Source: Leptobrachium leishanense (Eukaryota > Chordata > Amphibia > Anura > Megophryidae). From it: a DNA stretch of 64,000 nt. Below, one piece after another: positions 36,211 to 46,813 of this stretch. Each line of letters opens with the position of its first letter. Position 1 is the stretch's first letter. The stretch spans positions 152,494,101 to 152,558,100 of the forward strand of contig CM019065.1 of NCBI GenBank assembly GCA_009667805.1, given 5' to 3'. The position numbers were made by a program, and so were the translations under genes. The notes under the pieces are model-generated. The model did no database searches and had not been told where the DNA came from. It worked only from the letters and a program-made list of their open reading frames with translations.

Positions 36211-36612
36211 ATAACATGAAAAACTAAAATATAGAGAGTTACAAGCTGATAAAGCAAGCATAAACACTTACATAAATTATTGTAAAAACCACGGACCTTG
36301 AACTACCAACTGGAACTTAGAATAAAAAAAAAAACAAATGGAAACCAGTTTACGTAGTTCATGGATTCACAAGTTCAATGGTTAAATGTTCCAGTAGAAA
36401 TCTTGAAGATGATAACAGCAAGACAAATGATCCTCTCAGCTTGTTAAACCAATACCTCAAAAGCAGAAAGAGACACTGATAGTCAGAATTGATAAAATTA
36501 CATTTATTGTGCTTACAGAATTTCCAATGCAGCACGTCAAAAATGTAGGGGACTGATCCCACTGGGGCCAAACTGAAACCACTGCGGATGAGTCCTCCCA
36601 GACAACACCACT

Positions 36613-36653
36613 GCTCAACGCGTTTCGTCTTATTACAAGCATTCCTCAGGAGC
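36613..36653 (-). ncRNA. Hammerhead-ribozyme-like motif, left arm
   Basis: On the minus strand: GCTC, then core CTGAGGA, a helix II made from TGCTT and AAGAC with weakened pairing, GAAAC (36622-36626), GCGTT, and GAGC. Helix I pairs GCTC with GAGC. One A more than the textbook core precedes helix II. Confidence 0.55.
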
Positions 36654-37164
36654 TGGGTCAACCCTCAACTCTGATGTATGTATGTATGTATGTATGTATG
36701 TACACACACCAATAAAAAAAAAATTATTGGATTCCCACTGTATTTCCGATAATGATCCACGTTGGGCTCGGCCGCCATTTTCCCGCATACGCGCCCAAAA
36801 CGAAAGTAACTCCAACTCCTCCTCCGGCACGCTCTTCTCATTCTCACTGACATATCGTCCCGCGTGACAGCCTCATTCCCGCTCATGACATGCGAAGTTG
36901 GACATAATCCCCTCTCAGCCATCTTTAAAATGGGAATGGTGCAGATATAACCATCATCCATATCTCCATCTTTATTGGGCAATATAACCCATCCAATATC
37001 CCTCAAGGATATTAGGACCAGAGGGACCCAATTGAGTCCACAATAATAAATTTTTTTTTTTAAAAAAAAGGTTAAATCAGTACTACACATACAAAACAAG
37101 TTTAAAACAATTTTACATCAAACCATTCCAAATGAATAACACCTTGATTAAAAATAGCTTTTTA

Positions 37165-37440
37165 GACTATTTTAAAAAACATGCTAAAATCGATATCGCC
37201 ATTTAGACCAGCGGGATATAATGTTCGGAGTTGGTGGATAAAGAAGGTCTCCCTTCTGGATAATTGATTTGTCCCATCACCACAACTCCAATCACCCTTA
37301 ACATGTTCAATTCCAATATATATCAAGTTCGTTATAGCTAGCACACGAATTGCAATGAACTGGTACTGAATGTGTGCGAATAGACTTCCTAATATTATTT
37401 TGATGCTCTAAATATCTATGTTTGAGTTTCCTAGTCGAAC
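37165..37440 (-). pseudogene. GIY-YIG endonuclease C-terminus of a Penelope-like element
   Basis: On the minus strand the first part reads SGSTRKLKHRYLEHQNNIRK, matching the Y.GST.R.LK.R..EH..NI block of Penelope GIY-YIG domains, including the Arg and the Glu-His. After a frame change, RRETFFIHQLRTLYPAGLN matches the E..WI..L.T..P.GLN block that closes the domain, and a stop follows near 37164. The N-terminal GIY and YIG strands and the whole reverse transcriptase are absent, cut off at the junction with the right arm (about 37441). It is a 5'-truncated retrocopy. Confidence 0.75.
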
Positions 37441-37752
37441 CACTAAATAAAGATGGAGATATGGATGATGGTTCTATCAGCACCAATTCCCATTTTAAAA
37501 AGATGACTGAGAGGGGATTATGTCCAACTTCACATGTCAGTAACGGGAGCGGGAATGAGAAGAGCGAGCCGCAGGAGGAGTTGGAGTTACTTTCGTTTTG
37601 GGCGCGTATGCGCGAAAATGGTGGCGAGCCCAACGTGAATCATTATCGGAAATACAGTGGGAATCCAAATAATTGTTTTATTGAGATGATAGATTGTTAG
37701 ATAGATATATATATATATATCTAACAATCTAACAGAGTTGAGGGTTGACCCA

Positions 37753-37793
37753 GCTCCTGAGGAAGTCTTGTAATAAGACGAAACACGTCGAGC
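37753..37793 (+). ncRNA. Hammerhead-ribozyme-like motif, right arm (best preserved)
   Basis: Helix I GCTC (37753-37756) pairs with GAGC (37790-37793). Core CTGAGGA (37757-37763) fits CUGANGA. Helix II GTCTT (37765-37769) pairs with AAGAC (37775-37779) across a GTAAT loop. GAAAC (37780-37784) and the GTC cleavage triplet (37787-37789) are intact, with a minimal helix III. The only departure is the extra A at 37764. Confidence 0.6.
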
Positions 37794-38247
37794 AGTGGTG
37801 TTGTCGGGGAGGGATCATCCGCAGTGGTTTCAGTTTGGCCCCAGTGGGATCGGTCACCTACATTTTTGACATGCTGCCATTGGAAATTATGTAAGCACAA
37901 TAAATGTAATTTATTTTATCAATTCTGACTGTCTGCACTATCAGTGTCTCTTTCTGCTTTTGAGGTATTGGTGTAACAAGCTGAGAGGATCATTTGTCTT
38001 GCTGTTATCTTCAAGATTTCTACTGGAACATTTAACCATTGAACTTGTGAATCAATGAACTACGTAAACTGGTTTCCATTTGTTTTGTTTTATTCTAAAA
38101 GTTCAAGTTGGTAGTTCAAAGTCCGTGGTTTTTACAATAATTTATGCTCGATTTATCAGCTTTATTGCTCAGCTTGTAACCATTATAGGAGTAACTCTAT
38201 ATTTTAGTTTTGCATGTATTTATTTTATTATTCTTTTAGCCATTTAA

Positions 38248-39476
38248 CCCTTTCACTGCTGAGGCTTTTCCCGCCCCTGTGCTGAGGTCATTTTTACCGG
38301 ATTTGCTCATCATGTTTAAACGTGTTTTGAAGGCTTATTTTAGTATATTACCCAGACATATTATATATCGTTGTTTCCGTCAGACTCGGTAGATTCATAA
38401 TATGTCATTATTATATGTATACGTTATGTCATGTCTGTATATTATAACAAAAAATGCAATAAAATATGTAATTTTCAATAATTTACAACGTGTAAAGTGT
38501 TTTTTTTTCACATTTTAACATGCGAGCAATTGCGGTTATATTTTGTATGGGGTGCGCTTGTTAAAAAAAGTAGAGATGGGGTCTCGTTACATTTTTTTTG
38601 GGGGAAAATTACACGATTTTTAACAAACGCACCGCATACAAAAATCGTTAGTGCAGCATCATTGTTCACATTATAATTGAAATGGGAACAATATTGCTGC
38701 ATTAACAAACCAAAAAAAATAAAAAAAAGTGTTTATTTTCTTTTTTTATAATTTTTTTTAATTTTTATTTTTCATTTTTTTTTTTTTTTACAACATTTTT
38801 CACTTTCATGTTTGGTATCGTTGGAATGGCCATGCTCTGGCCGATCCAACCATACCAAAATTTAACCCCTAACTGCCATGGATCGGGAGATAGGGAGTTC
38901 ATTGGAACTCCCTATCTCCACCGTTGGTGGCAGTTAAGGGTTAAGTCCAGGACTGGCGTCATCGTGCTACGCACGATGACGCCAGTCCTCAGGGGGAGTT
39001 CCTGGAGGCTTGGCCGACATCCAAGATGTCGGCCAGCTCCGGGAAAGGATCGCGAACCGGCGCTTTTCAGCGCCGATTCGCGATCCAGCTCCCCAGGGGT
39101 TAATGCCAGGCATCATTTGGAAGGGCAGGCTGTGCCCTTCCAAATGATGCCTGGGTTAACCCCCGCAGAGCCGCCGATCGGGAGGGAGAGAGGTCCGAAG
39201 GACCTCCCCCCCTCCCTTTCAGGCGCCTCCTCCGCACATGCGGGGGGGGCGCCTGAATTGGGTGTCATCGCGCTGCCGCGATGACACCTAATTCCGGCGG
39301 CTGTGGTCCCGGATGCGCGGCTAACATCCAGGATGTCAGCCCGCACCGGGGGGGGCCAGCGATTGGCCAGAACCCGGCCGAACGCTGACCCCAATGGGAG
39401 GACGCGCTCAGCGCGTCCTCCGCATACCAGCGGGAATGCTGAGGACGCGCTGAGCGCGTCCTCAGCATTGAAGTGG
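38248..39476 (+). mobile_element. Palindrome-array TTAA-target element, copy 4 (best preserved)
   Basis: A 1.23-kb element with TTAA flanks (38244-38247, 39477-39480). Its left end CCCTTTCACTGCTGAGG matches 14 of 17 positions of the right end read inward, CCACTTCAATGCTGAGG. From about 38648 to 39470 it is a chain of around a dozen adjacent stem-loops. Examples are GGAGATAGGGAGTTCATTGG onward (38887-38920), CTGGCGTCATCGTGC with GCACGATGACGCCAG (38952-38985), GGATCGCGAACCGGCGC region (39047-39086), the 39115-39150 stem, and GAGGACGCGCTCAGCGCGTC (39399 on). No coding. Inferred piggyBac-like and non-autonomous. Confidence 0.8.
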
Positions 39477-39778
39477 TTAAAAAGAGAAAAAAAAAGGGGG
39501 AAATGTAATATTTGCATATGCATTTACTAACCAATCATTTGCCAGTGTTCAAATTGTCAGGTGACCGTTGAACTGGCTGTGTCAGTTGGCCTCTCTGTGA
39601 GCAACGGTCATTCAGCAGATCTACTGTATAATAAAACCAGCAGCACACTTATCCTTAACATCAGGGCTCGAGTCCTGCGGGAACGGCGTTCACGCACTTC
39701 TCCCACAGCGGGAACGCAGCTTCCCGCTGTGGCTCGAGCCCGAAACAAGCTCGCCGAACATTGCCGGCGCCGCGGCCG

Positions 39779-39912
39779 CGTGGTTTCCTCCTACGACTAG
39801 CGGCCGCTGGCAGGAAGTGCACCGCTCGCCTGGGATCCAACAGTCAGCTGCTGGATCCCAGGCGAGCGGTGCACTTCCTGCCAGCGGCCGCTAGTCGTAG
39901 GAGGAAACCACG
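39779..39912. repeat. Perfect 60-bp inverted repeat with 14-bp loop
   Basis: Arms 39779-39838 and 39853-39912 are exact reverse complements, with the loop AACAGTCAGCTGCT. Weaker complementarity continues outward to about 39734 and 39953 (GCCCGAAACAAGC against GCTTGTTTCGGGC). It is GC-rich and includes GCGGCCGC in each arm. It stands immediately before the minisatellite arrays. Related words occur in the hAT-like MITE at 10349-10902 (GGATCCCAGG.GAGCGG). Confidence 0.95.
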
Positions 39913-39967
39913 CTGCTGCTGCGCCGGCAATGTGCGGCCAGCTTGTTTCGGGCCTGGCAGAGGTGAG

Positions 39968-40450
39968 CTGGGGGCCGGGGCACTACATACACAGGTGGGG
40001 GCCGGGGCACTACATACACAGGTGGGGGCCGGGGCACTACTACACAGGTGGGGGCCGGGGCACTACATACACAGGTGGGGGCCGGGGCACTACATACACA
40101 GGTGTGAGCCGGGGCACTACATACACAGGTGTGAGCCGGGGCACTACATACACAGGTGTGAGCTGGGGCACTACATACACATGTGTGAACTGGGGCACTA
40201 CATACACATGTGTGAACTGGGGCACTACATACACATGTGTGAACTGGGGCACTACATACACATGTGTGAGCTGGGGCACTACATACACATGTGTGAGCTG
40301 GGGCACTACATACACATGTGTGAGCTGGGGCACTATATATACACATGTGTGAGCTGGGGCACTATATATACACATGTGTGAGCTGGGGCACTATATATAC
40401 ACATGTGTGAGCTGGGGCACTATATATACACATGTGAGAGCTGGGGCTAT
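39968..40450 (+). repeat. 27-bp minisatellite array
   Basis: About 17 copies of a unit reading GGGGCACTACATACACANGT plus GTGAGCY or GGGGGCC. The copies change in order from the GGGGGCC type to the ATGTGTGAGCT type, and the last few lengthen to 29 bp by an extra TATA step. The open frames across it are by-products of the 9-codon period. Confidence 0.95.
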
Positions 40451-40462
40451 ATATCCATATAA

Positions 40463-43150
40463 CCAGTGCTGGGTATATAATTCTAGGGGCTCAGTGCTGT
40501 GCATATTATTGTGGGGGCTCAGTGCTGGGTATATTATTCTTGGGGCTCAGTGCTGTGCATATGATTGTGGGGGCTCAGTGCTGTGCATATGATTGTGGGA
40601 GCTCAGTGCTGTGCATATGATTGTGGGGGTCAGTGCTGTGCATTATTATCTTGGGGCTCAGTGCTGGGTATATTATTTGTGGGGGCTCAGTGCTGTGCAT
40701 TTTATTGTGGGGGCTCAGTGCTGTGCATTTTATTGTGGGGGCTCAGTGCTGTGCATTTTATTGTGGGGGCTCAGTGCTGTGCATTTTATTCTTGGGGCTC
40801 AGTGCTGTGCATATTATTCTTGGGGCTCAGTGCTGTGCATATTATTGTGGGGGCTCAGTGCTGTGCATATTATTGTGGGGGCTCAGTGCTGTGCATATTA
40901 TTGTGGGGGCTCAGTGCTGTGCATATTATTGTGGGGGCTCAGTGCAGTGATTATTGTGGGGGCTCAGTGCAGTGCATATTATTGTGGGGGCTCAGTGCTG
41001 TGCATATTATTGTGGGGGCTCAGTGCTGTGCATATTATTCTTGGGGCTCAGTGCTGGGTATATTATTCTTGGGGCTCAGTGCTGGGTATATTATTGTGGG
41101 GGCTCAGTGCTGGTATATTATTCTTGGGGCTCAGTGCTGGGTATATTATTCTTGGGGCTCAGTGCTGGGTATATTATTCTTGGGGCTCAGTGCTGTGCAT
41201 ATGATTGTGGGGGCTCAGTGCTGGGTATATTATTCTTGGGGCTCAGTGCTGGGTATATTATTCTTGGGGCTCAGTGCTGGGTATATTATTCGTGGGGGCT
41301 CAGTGCTGGGTATATTATTCGTGGGGGCTCAGTGCTGGGTATATTATTCGTGGGGGCTCAGTGCTGTGCATTTTATTGTGGGGGCTCAGTGCTGTGCATT
41401 TTATTGTGGGGGCTCAGTGCTGTGCATATTATTGTGGGGGCTCAGTGCTGGGTATATTATTCTTGGGGCTCAGTGCTGGGTATATTATTCTTGGGGCTCA
41501 GTGCTGTGCATATGATTGTGGGGGCTCAGTGCTGTGCATATGATTGTGGGGGCTCAGTGCTGTGCATATGATTGTGGGGGCTCAGTGCTGGGTATATTAT
41601 TCTTGGGGCTCAGTGCTGGGTATATTATTTGTGGGGGCTCAGTGCTGGGTATATTATTTGTGGGGGCTCAGTGCTGGGTATATTATTTGTGGGGGCTCAG
41701 TGCTGGGTATATTATTTGTGGGGGCTCAGTGCTGTGCATTTTATTGTGGGGGCTCAGTGCTGTGCATATTATTGTGGGGGCTCAGTGCTGTGCATATTAT
41801 TCTTGGGGCTCAGTGCTGTGCATATTATTGTGGGGGCTCAGTGCTGGGTATATTATGCTTGGGGCTCAGTGCTGGGTATAGTATTCTTGGGGCTCAGTGC
41901 TGTGCATATTATTGTGGGGACTCAGTGCTGTGCATATTATTCTGAGGGCTCAGTGCTGTGCATATTATTGTGGGGGCTCAGTGCTGTGCATATTATTGTG
42001 GGGGCTCAGTGCTGTGCATATTATTCTTGGGGCTCAGTGCTGTGCATATTATTCTTGGGGCTCAGTGCTGGGTATATTATTCTTGGGGCTCAGTGCTGGG
42101 TATATTATTCTTGGGGCTCAGTGCTGGGTATATTATTCTTGGGGCTCAGTGCTGGGTATATTATTCTTGGGGCTCAGTGCTGGGTATATTATTCTTGGGG
42201 CTCAGTGCTGGGTATATTATTCTTGGGGCTCAGTGCTGTGCATACGATTGTGGGGGCTCAGTGCTGTGCATACGATTGTGGGGGCTCAGTGCTGTGCATA
42301 CGATTGTGGGGGCTCAGTGCTGGGTATATTATTCTTGGGGCTCAGTGCTGGGTATATTATTTGTGGGGGCTCAGTGCTGGGTATATATTGTGGGGGCTCA
42401 GTGCTGTGCATATTATTGTGGGGCTCAGTGCTGTGCATATTATTGTGGGGCTCAGTGCTGGGTATATTATTGTGGGGGCTCAGTGCTGTGCATATTATTG
42501 TGGGGGTCAGTGCTGTGCATATTATTGTGGGGGCTCAGTGCTGTGGCATATTATTGTGGGGGCTCAGTGCTGTGCATATTATTGTGGGGGCTCAGTGCTG
42601 TGCATATTATTGTGGGGGCTCAGTGCTGTGCATATTATTGTGGGGGCTCAGTGCTGTGCATATTATTGTGGGGGCTCAGTGCTGTGCATATTATTGTGGG
42701 GGCTCAGTGCTGTGCATATTATTGTGGGGGCTCAGTGCTGTGCATATTATTGTGGGGGCTCAGTGCTGTGCATATTATTGTGGGGCTCAGTGCTGTGCAT
42801 ATTATTGTGGGGGCTCAGTGCTGTGCATATTATTGTGGGGGCTCAGTGCTGTGCATATTATTGTGGGGCTCAGTGCTGTGCATATTATTGTGGGGGCTCA
42901 GTGCTGTGCATATTATTGTGGGGGCTCAGTGCTGTGCATATTATTGTGGGGGCTCAGTGCTGTGCAATATTATTGTGGGGGCTCAGTGCTGTGCATATTA
43001 TTGTGGGGGCTCAGTGCTGTGCATATTATTGTGGGGGCTCAGTGCTGTGCATATTATTGTGGGGGCTCAGTGCTGTGCATATTATTGTGGGGGCTCAGTG
43101 CTGTGCATATTATTGTGGGGGCTCAGTGCTGTGCATATTATTCTGGGGGA
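40463..43150 (+). repeat. 28-bp minisatellite array, about 96 copies
   Basis: A unit of 28 bp reads GGGGCTCAGTGCTGTGCATA followed by TTATTGTG, with a second type GGGCTCAGTGCTGGGTATAT followed by TATTCTTG. The two types occur in blocks and the last 750 bp are nearly pure first type. Occasional 27- or 29-bp units shift the phase. Frames up to 558 codons exist only because the unit has no stop in any frame and 28 is not a multiple of 3, giving a 28-residue period. I do not regard these as genes. Confidence 0.97.
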
Positions 43151-43153
43151 ATA

Positions 43154-43155
<2 letters not shown>

Positions 43156-43208
<53 letters not shown>
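43156..43208 (+). repeat. (TA)n microsatellite
   Basis: About 25 uninterrupted TA units directly follow the last 28-bp repeat. Confidence 0.98.
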
Positions 43209-43211
<3 letters not shown>

Positions 43212-43224
43212 CTCCAGTTGCCAA

Positions 43225-43355
43225 AATCACGAGTATACCTGTACGTAGTGATACCTTTCACTGATCAGTATAGTTTCTTGAAAGCTTGTCTTTTAAATGA
43301 CATGTTAACCCAATAAAAATGGTATCACCACATACTGTAATACTCGTGATGTATG
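43225..43355. repeat. Small inverted repeat
   Basis: ATCACGAGTATACCTGTACG with GTGATACC near the left is mirrored by GGTATCACC and TAATACTCGTGAT on the right, a decayed foldback element. Confidence 0.55.
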
Positions 43356-43658
43356 TATTTTTTTTCTTTCTTCGGGTAATAGGGGTTGTGGAATTTGTGG
43401 GGGAGTTTGTTCCCTCACTTTTTTTCCCAGGACTTGACCCCTGCTTAACATCTGAGCGTCATTTGCACAAATGCCTCAGCAGCACAAAAGCCAAACATTA
43501 CAAAGTGTGCCCCCAAAAAAGGTAGAACCAGACACTAGAACCGGGTAAGTAGCGGCTGTGTTCATTTTGGGAGTGTGGTGAAGTCTGCTGACCTTTATAC
43601 AAACTGGCAAGAATTGCTTAAAAAGGAAAAAATAAAATCTTTCTATATAAACCATTAA

Positions 43659-43755
43659 GGCCGGGGGGTCAGATGAGAGCAAGGTCATTAAGCCCGGGGG
43701 TCAGACGGGACTCCAAAGTGCAATCCTCTATAAAAACACTTGTCTGACCCCAGCC
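43659..43755 (+). mobile_element. Very short Harbinger-like derivative
   Basis: The ends GGCCGGGGGGTCAGA and TGTCTGACCCCAGCC copy the GGCTAGGGTCAGAC termini of the MITE family, enclosing under 100 bp. A second internal copy of the left terminal word occurs at 43689-43706. The flanks are TAA on the left and TTG on the right, so no clean duplication. Confidence 0.5.
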
Positions 43756-45060
43756 TTGATAGAAAGAAGTCAGGAAAATGTGATGCTCCATGCCCCACAA
43801 CCACCCCTCAGACCAGTGGTTGAGGGTTGAAAAAAAAAAAAAAATCAGATGAAGTTAAACAACCCGCCTGCTCAAATTTGAATCCTCACCCACTAGCCAT
43901 TAGGTTGGAAGGTATTGGGGACAGGAGTTTGGGATGGAAAGCAGCACACCAGCCCCAGTATATGAAAATGAACCCACATATACTCACTCACTGGTTCACC
44001 GACACGAATAAATTTTAAAAAAAAATTGCTATTTTATGATCTAAGTTGGACTATATGCACTGGAAGGCCTTCAAAAGGCTATAAAAATCAAGACTCAAAT
44101 CCAATTAAAATTCCCCTCACTCATGTAAACTGTTACCTTGCAAAAAAAAATAAAAATAAAAACGCCAGTTATTTAGACTTAAAAAAAAGGAAGTGTGATT
44201 GAACACCTTAATAACAAAATCAATACAGAGTGTGGAAAGACAGGAATCCTATTTCACTCACCTCTGATGATGATGTATCACAGGACAGTACAAGTACTTG
44301 TATGGACAAGGAGAAACTTTGCTTCCCCCAGTGACATACCAAAGGGAGGGGGCAGGCGAACATGGGTTTTAGTTTTGCCAATTGCTGCAATTCATCCTTT
44401 AATAAAACATCACCAGTATCCGTCTGTTGCAAACTAAATTACAATTATAGGCAAAGCGTAAAACAAACTGTCCCAAAACCACTATCCAGGCATGGGAAAT
44501 CCTGCTTACTCAGCAGCAGGACTCAGGAGAACTGGAGGTAAATGCTGACACAGGGTCTGCACGGATCAGAGCTGTCACAATGACATGGAATGTCACTAGT
44601 CATTAAGGGTTAATAAGTTAACCTAAAGTACAGCATTTTATAACAGATCCAGACTTACTAACTTTAATGTGCTCATCCCTCCCAAGGGACCAAAACATCA
44701 CAAAGCACAAACAAGCACTTTTAATAAAGGAAGTGTAAGGCGGTTTCCTTCTATTTAGGATCTTTATCACAGTGACCCATCTCATGTGACTGATTACAGA
44801 CCAGCCACCCAATAACCTCTTCCCCTATTATGTTCAACGGAGTTAACCCTTTGAAAGCCGGATCACTCAATGTTACACTCCTAAACCTAAATATACATCC
44901 AGTACACACAGGCTGACTTCTAGATCAACCATTAGGAGCCAGTAAGAGCCCTCAGGAGCCCAGCACTCATCATAGAAGCCAGGCACAGTTTTGTCTGTAG
45001 ATACAACAACCAAACGTCTAGGATCCAGTGGCTACAACACGACTCCTAGATCTGTCAACC
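43756..45060. other. Intergenic DNA, nothing firmly assigned
   Basis: A minus-strand CATCAGAG followed by GTGAGTG near 44265 would be a good donor, but no acceptor or recognised peptide supports an exon. No repeat termini. Confidence 0.3.
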
Positions 45061-45064
45061 CTTC

Positions 45065-45185
45065 ATCTAGGATTAGGGGTCAGCAACCTTGGCCCTTCAG
45101 AGGTTTTGGAACTACATTTCCCATGAGGCTCAAGCAAGTTAATGAGTGACTTAGCATCATGGGACAGGTAGTCCCCCCCCCCCCA
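45065..45185. mobile_element. hAT-like MITE remnant
   Basis: The phrase GGTCAGCAACCTTGGCCCTT followed by GGAACTACATTTCCCATGA is the left part of a common vertebrate hAT (Charlie-like) MITE. The mirrored CATCATGGGACAGGTAGT follows at 45156. Outer ends are lost. A similar ACTACACCTCCCATGATGC fragment lies at 6042-6062. Confidence 0.45.
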
Positions 45186-45256
45186 TTGGCCTTTCCCGGT
45201 GGTCCCTGGCAGTGCTGGGGGCTCCAGTGGTCTGGTCAAGGATTTCTGCATCTCAC

Positions 45257-45298
45257 CTGATATCCCGGGGTGCTGCTGGCCGTGTGGGTCCCGGACAT
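45257..45298 (-). CDS. Weak candidate first coding exon
   Basis: On the minus strand an ATG in fair context (GGAACATGTCC) opens 14 codons, MSGTHTASSTPGYQ, that end exactly at CAG followed by GTGAGATG, a strong donor. The surrounding 45.2-45.7 kb is the most GC-rich non-repeat stretch in the window, as promoters often are. The downstream exon was not found and the peptide is too short to identify. It may be coincidence. Confidence 0.25.
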
Positions 45299-45834
45299 GT
45301 TCCCCAGGCACTCCTGTCAGACAGTCTGTCTGTCTGTCCGTGGGTCTCACGCCGTGTGTTTATCAGGCCATCAGTGCAATGCCTATCACCCTCAGTCAGC
45401 AGCCTCACCGAGCGCTTAGGGGTCCCTCATGCAGGAGACCACCTGGTGAGTTCAGGATGCCCACAGCCTGCACAGGGGGTCTCCTGCAGGAAGCCTCGTT
45501 CACTCTGTCTCCTCGCAGAGGGTCTGTATCTGACCCCCTCCCCTGGGGCTCTCACACCCTCTCATGCAGGCGGTGCTAGGAACACCCACAACCCGTCGAA
45601 TTACCTCCTCTGGGAGTGCACACTCAGCCCTGAGCAATCATTGTGCAAGTCTGCAGCATCACACAGACACCCGGGATAACCTGCTGAGTCGCAGACTGGG
45701 AGTCAGAGGGTTAACATGGCTCCAACTCCACAACAATTTTCAGCTTTTGTAAATCTGGCTGTCTGACGTCATATGGATTGGACACACTAAGTTATTAGGA
45801 CACAAGTTCAGCTGACATTCTAGCACTCAACACT

Positions 45835-45945
45835 ATCTATCTCTCATATCTATCTGTCTGTCTGTCTGTATCTATCTCTTCTATCTATCTCTCATATCTA
45901 TCTGTCTGTCTCCATCTATCTCATCTATCTATCCTCCCCTCTTAG
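45835..45945 (+). repeat. TCTA/TCTG microsatellite
   Basis: Mixed tetranucleotide units (CTAT, CTGT) interrupted by CATATC spacers. Confidence 0.9.
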
Positions 45946-46809
45946 CCATAATTACTAGAGTTCATCTATTTCTCTCCTCGAGGTTGGGATCCAGAGCAGC
46001 TAGTTGTCCCTTTATGCTGTATATCAGTGGGCAGTAGTGGAAAGTGCTGCCCCTGTGGGATATAGGGTTCACATGCTGTCAGAGGGGTATCATTCTATCA
46101 GATCACATTCACATTTCTCCCATGCCATCCATGAGAGTAACTTGGAGTTGTGACACACTGCAGGTTTCCCAGAGTCTTTTCCTTCAGGGAATAGAAACTC
46201 GAAATACATGCTCCTACTGGGTTTGTGACATTATTTAAACTATTCAGGCACACTGCGAAATGTAAGCTCGCAATCATTGGCCTGTGTCTGCGCCCTGGTT
46301 ATTTTTATTTATAGGAGTCCTCCGTCACACCCATCTGTACACACAAATATTTGGGTGTACCATGAGAATTTAATTTTCTGATTGAATTTGGCACCATGGC
46401 AGAAGGCTTGGCGCCCGAGCAGGGTATACCCATGCAGTAAATTAAAGAATTTTTTTATACGGCTCATCCAGTTACTAACTGAGCGGTAAAAATCACCTTG
46501 GGCCATATTGCAAACTTAATGATAAAATGGGGACACTAACGTGAAAGACCTGCGCCTGCAAGTTTCCCAGAAGCATCCTCATTTTAGCATTAGATTCTAG
46601 GGCAGGCGCTACCTCGTCACCTTGCCCCGGAAAGAAGCACTACCCTCAGGGATACTTGCGGCAGTGCTTCTGCGAGTATCACCTTCTGGAGTCCATAGGA
46701 CTTCATGGAAGGTTTCGCTGCTGGTGCACGAGCTCTGCTCGCTTTCGCGAGATTGTACACCATCATGGAGGGAGACTGGGAACTATTTGTCCCCAGTCTC
46801 ACTCTGATG
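45946..46809. other. 5' flank of the LTR retrotransposon, nothing assigned
   Basis: No gene seen. The last bases, GCAG at 46810-46813, are the retrotransposon target duplication. Confidence 0.35.
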
Positions 46810-46813
46810 GCAG

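Larger units (their letters stand above)
36211..38219 (-). mobile_element. Penelope-like retroelement remnant with inverted terminal arms
   Basis: Two arms of about 750 bp (36211-36977 and 37441-38219) are inverted copies, and the 460 bp between them encode the end of a GIY-YIG endonuclease on the minus strand. Each arm has a hammerhead-like motif near its inner third. Penelope-like elements combine a reverse transcriptase with a GIY-YIG domain and often have inverted or direct pseudo-LTRs with hammerheads. The reverse transcriptase is missing here. The left arm carries a (TGTA)n tract at 36676-36702 and the right arm an AT stem-loop at 37690-37731. Confidence 0.75.

Noticed and set aside
39761..40381. 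206-codon frame with nine-residue repeats such as VGAGALHTQ, and antisense equivalents
   Set aside because: Produced by the 27-bp minisatellite and the adjacent 60-bp palindrome; open on both strands for the same reason.
40565..43248. Long plus-strand open frames (up to 558 codons) rich in Cys, Gly and Trp
   Set aside because: They are by-products of a stop-free 28-bp tandem repeat read in all three frames, with no start context, splice signals or recognisable domain.
44265..44400. Minus-strand exon with donor CATCAGAG then GTGAGTG
   Set aside because: Weak acceptor and no recognised peptide in any of the three frames.
45199..45679. Two overlapping plus-strand frames in a GC-rich stretch
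   Set aside because: High GC lowers stop frequency; neither frame has a recognised motif. A short minus-strand first exon is the only candidate kept, at low confidence.
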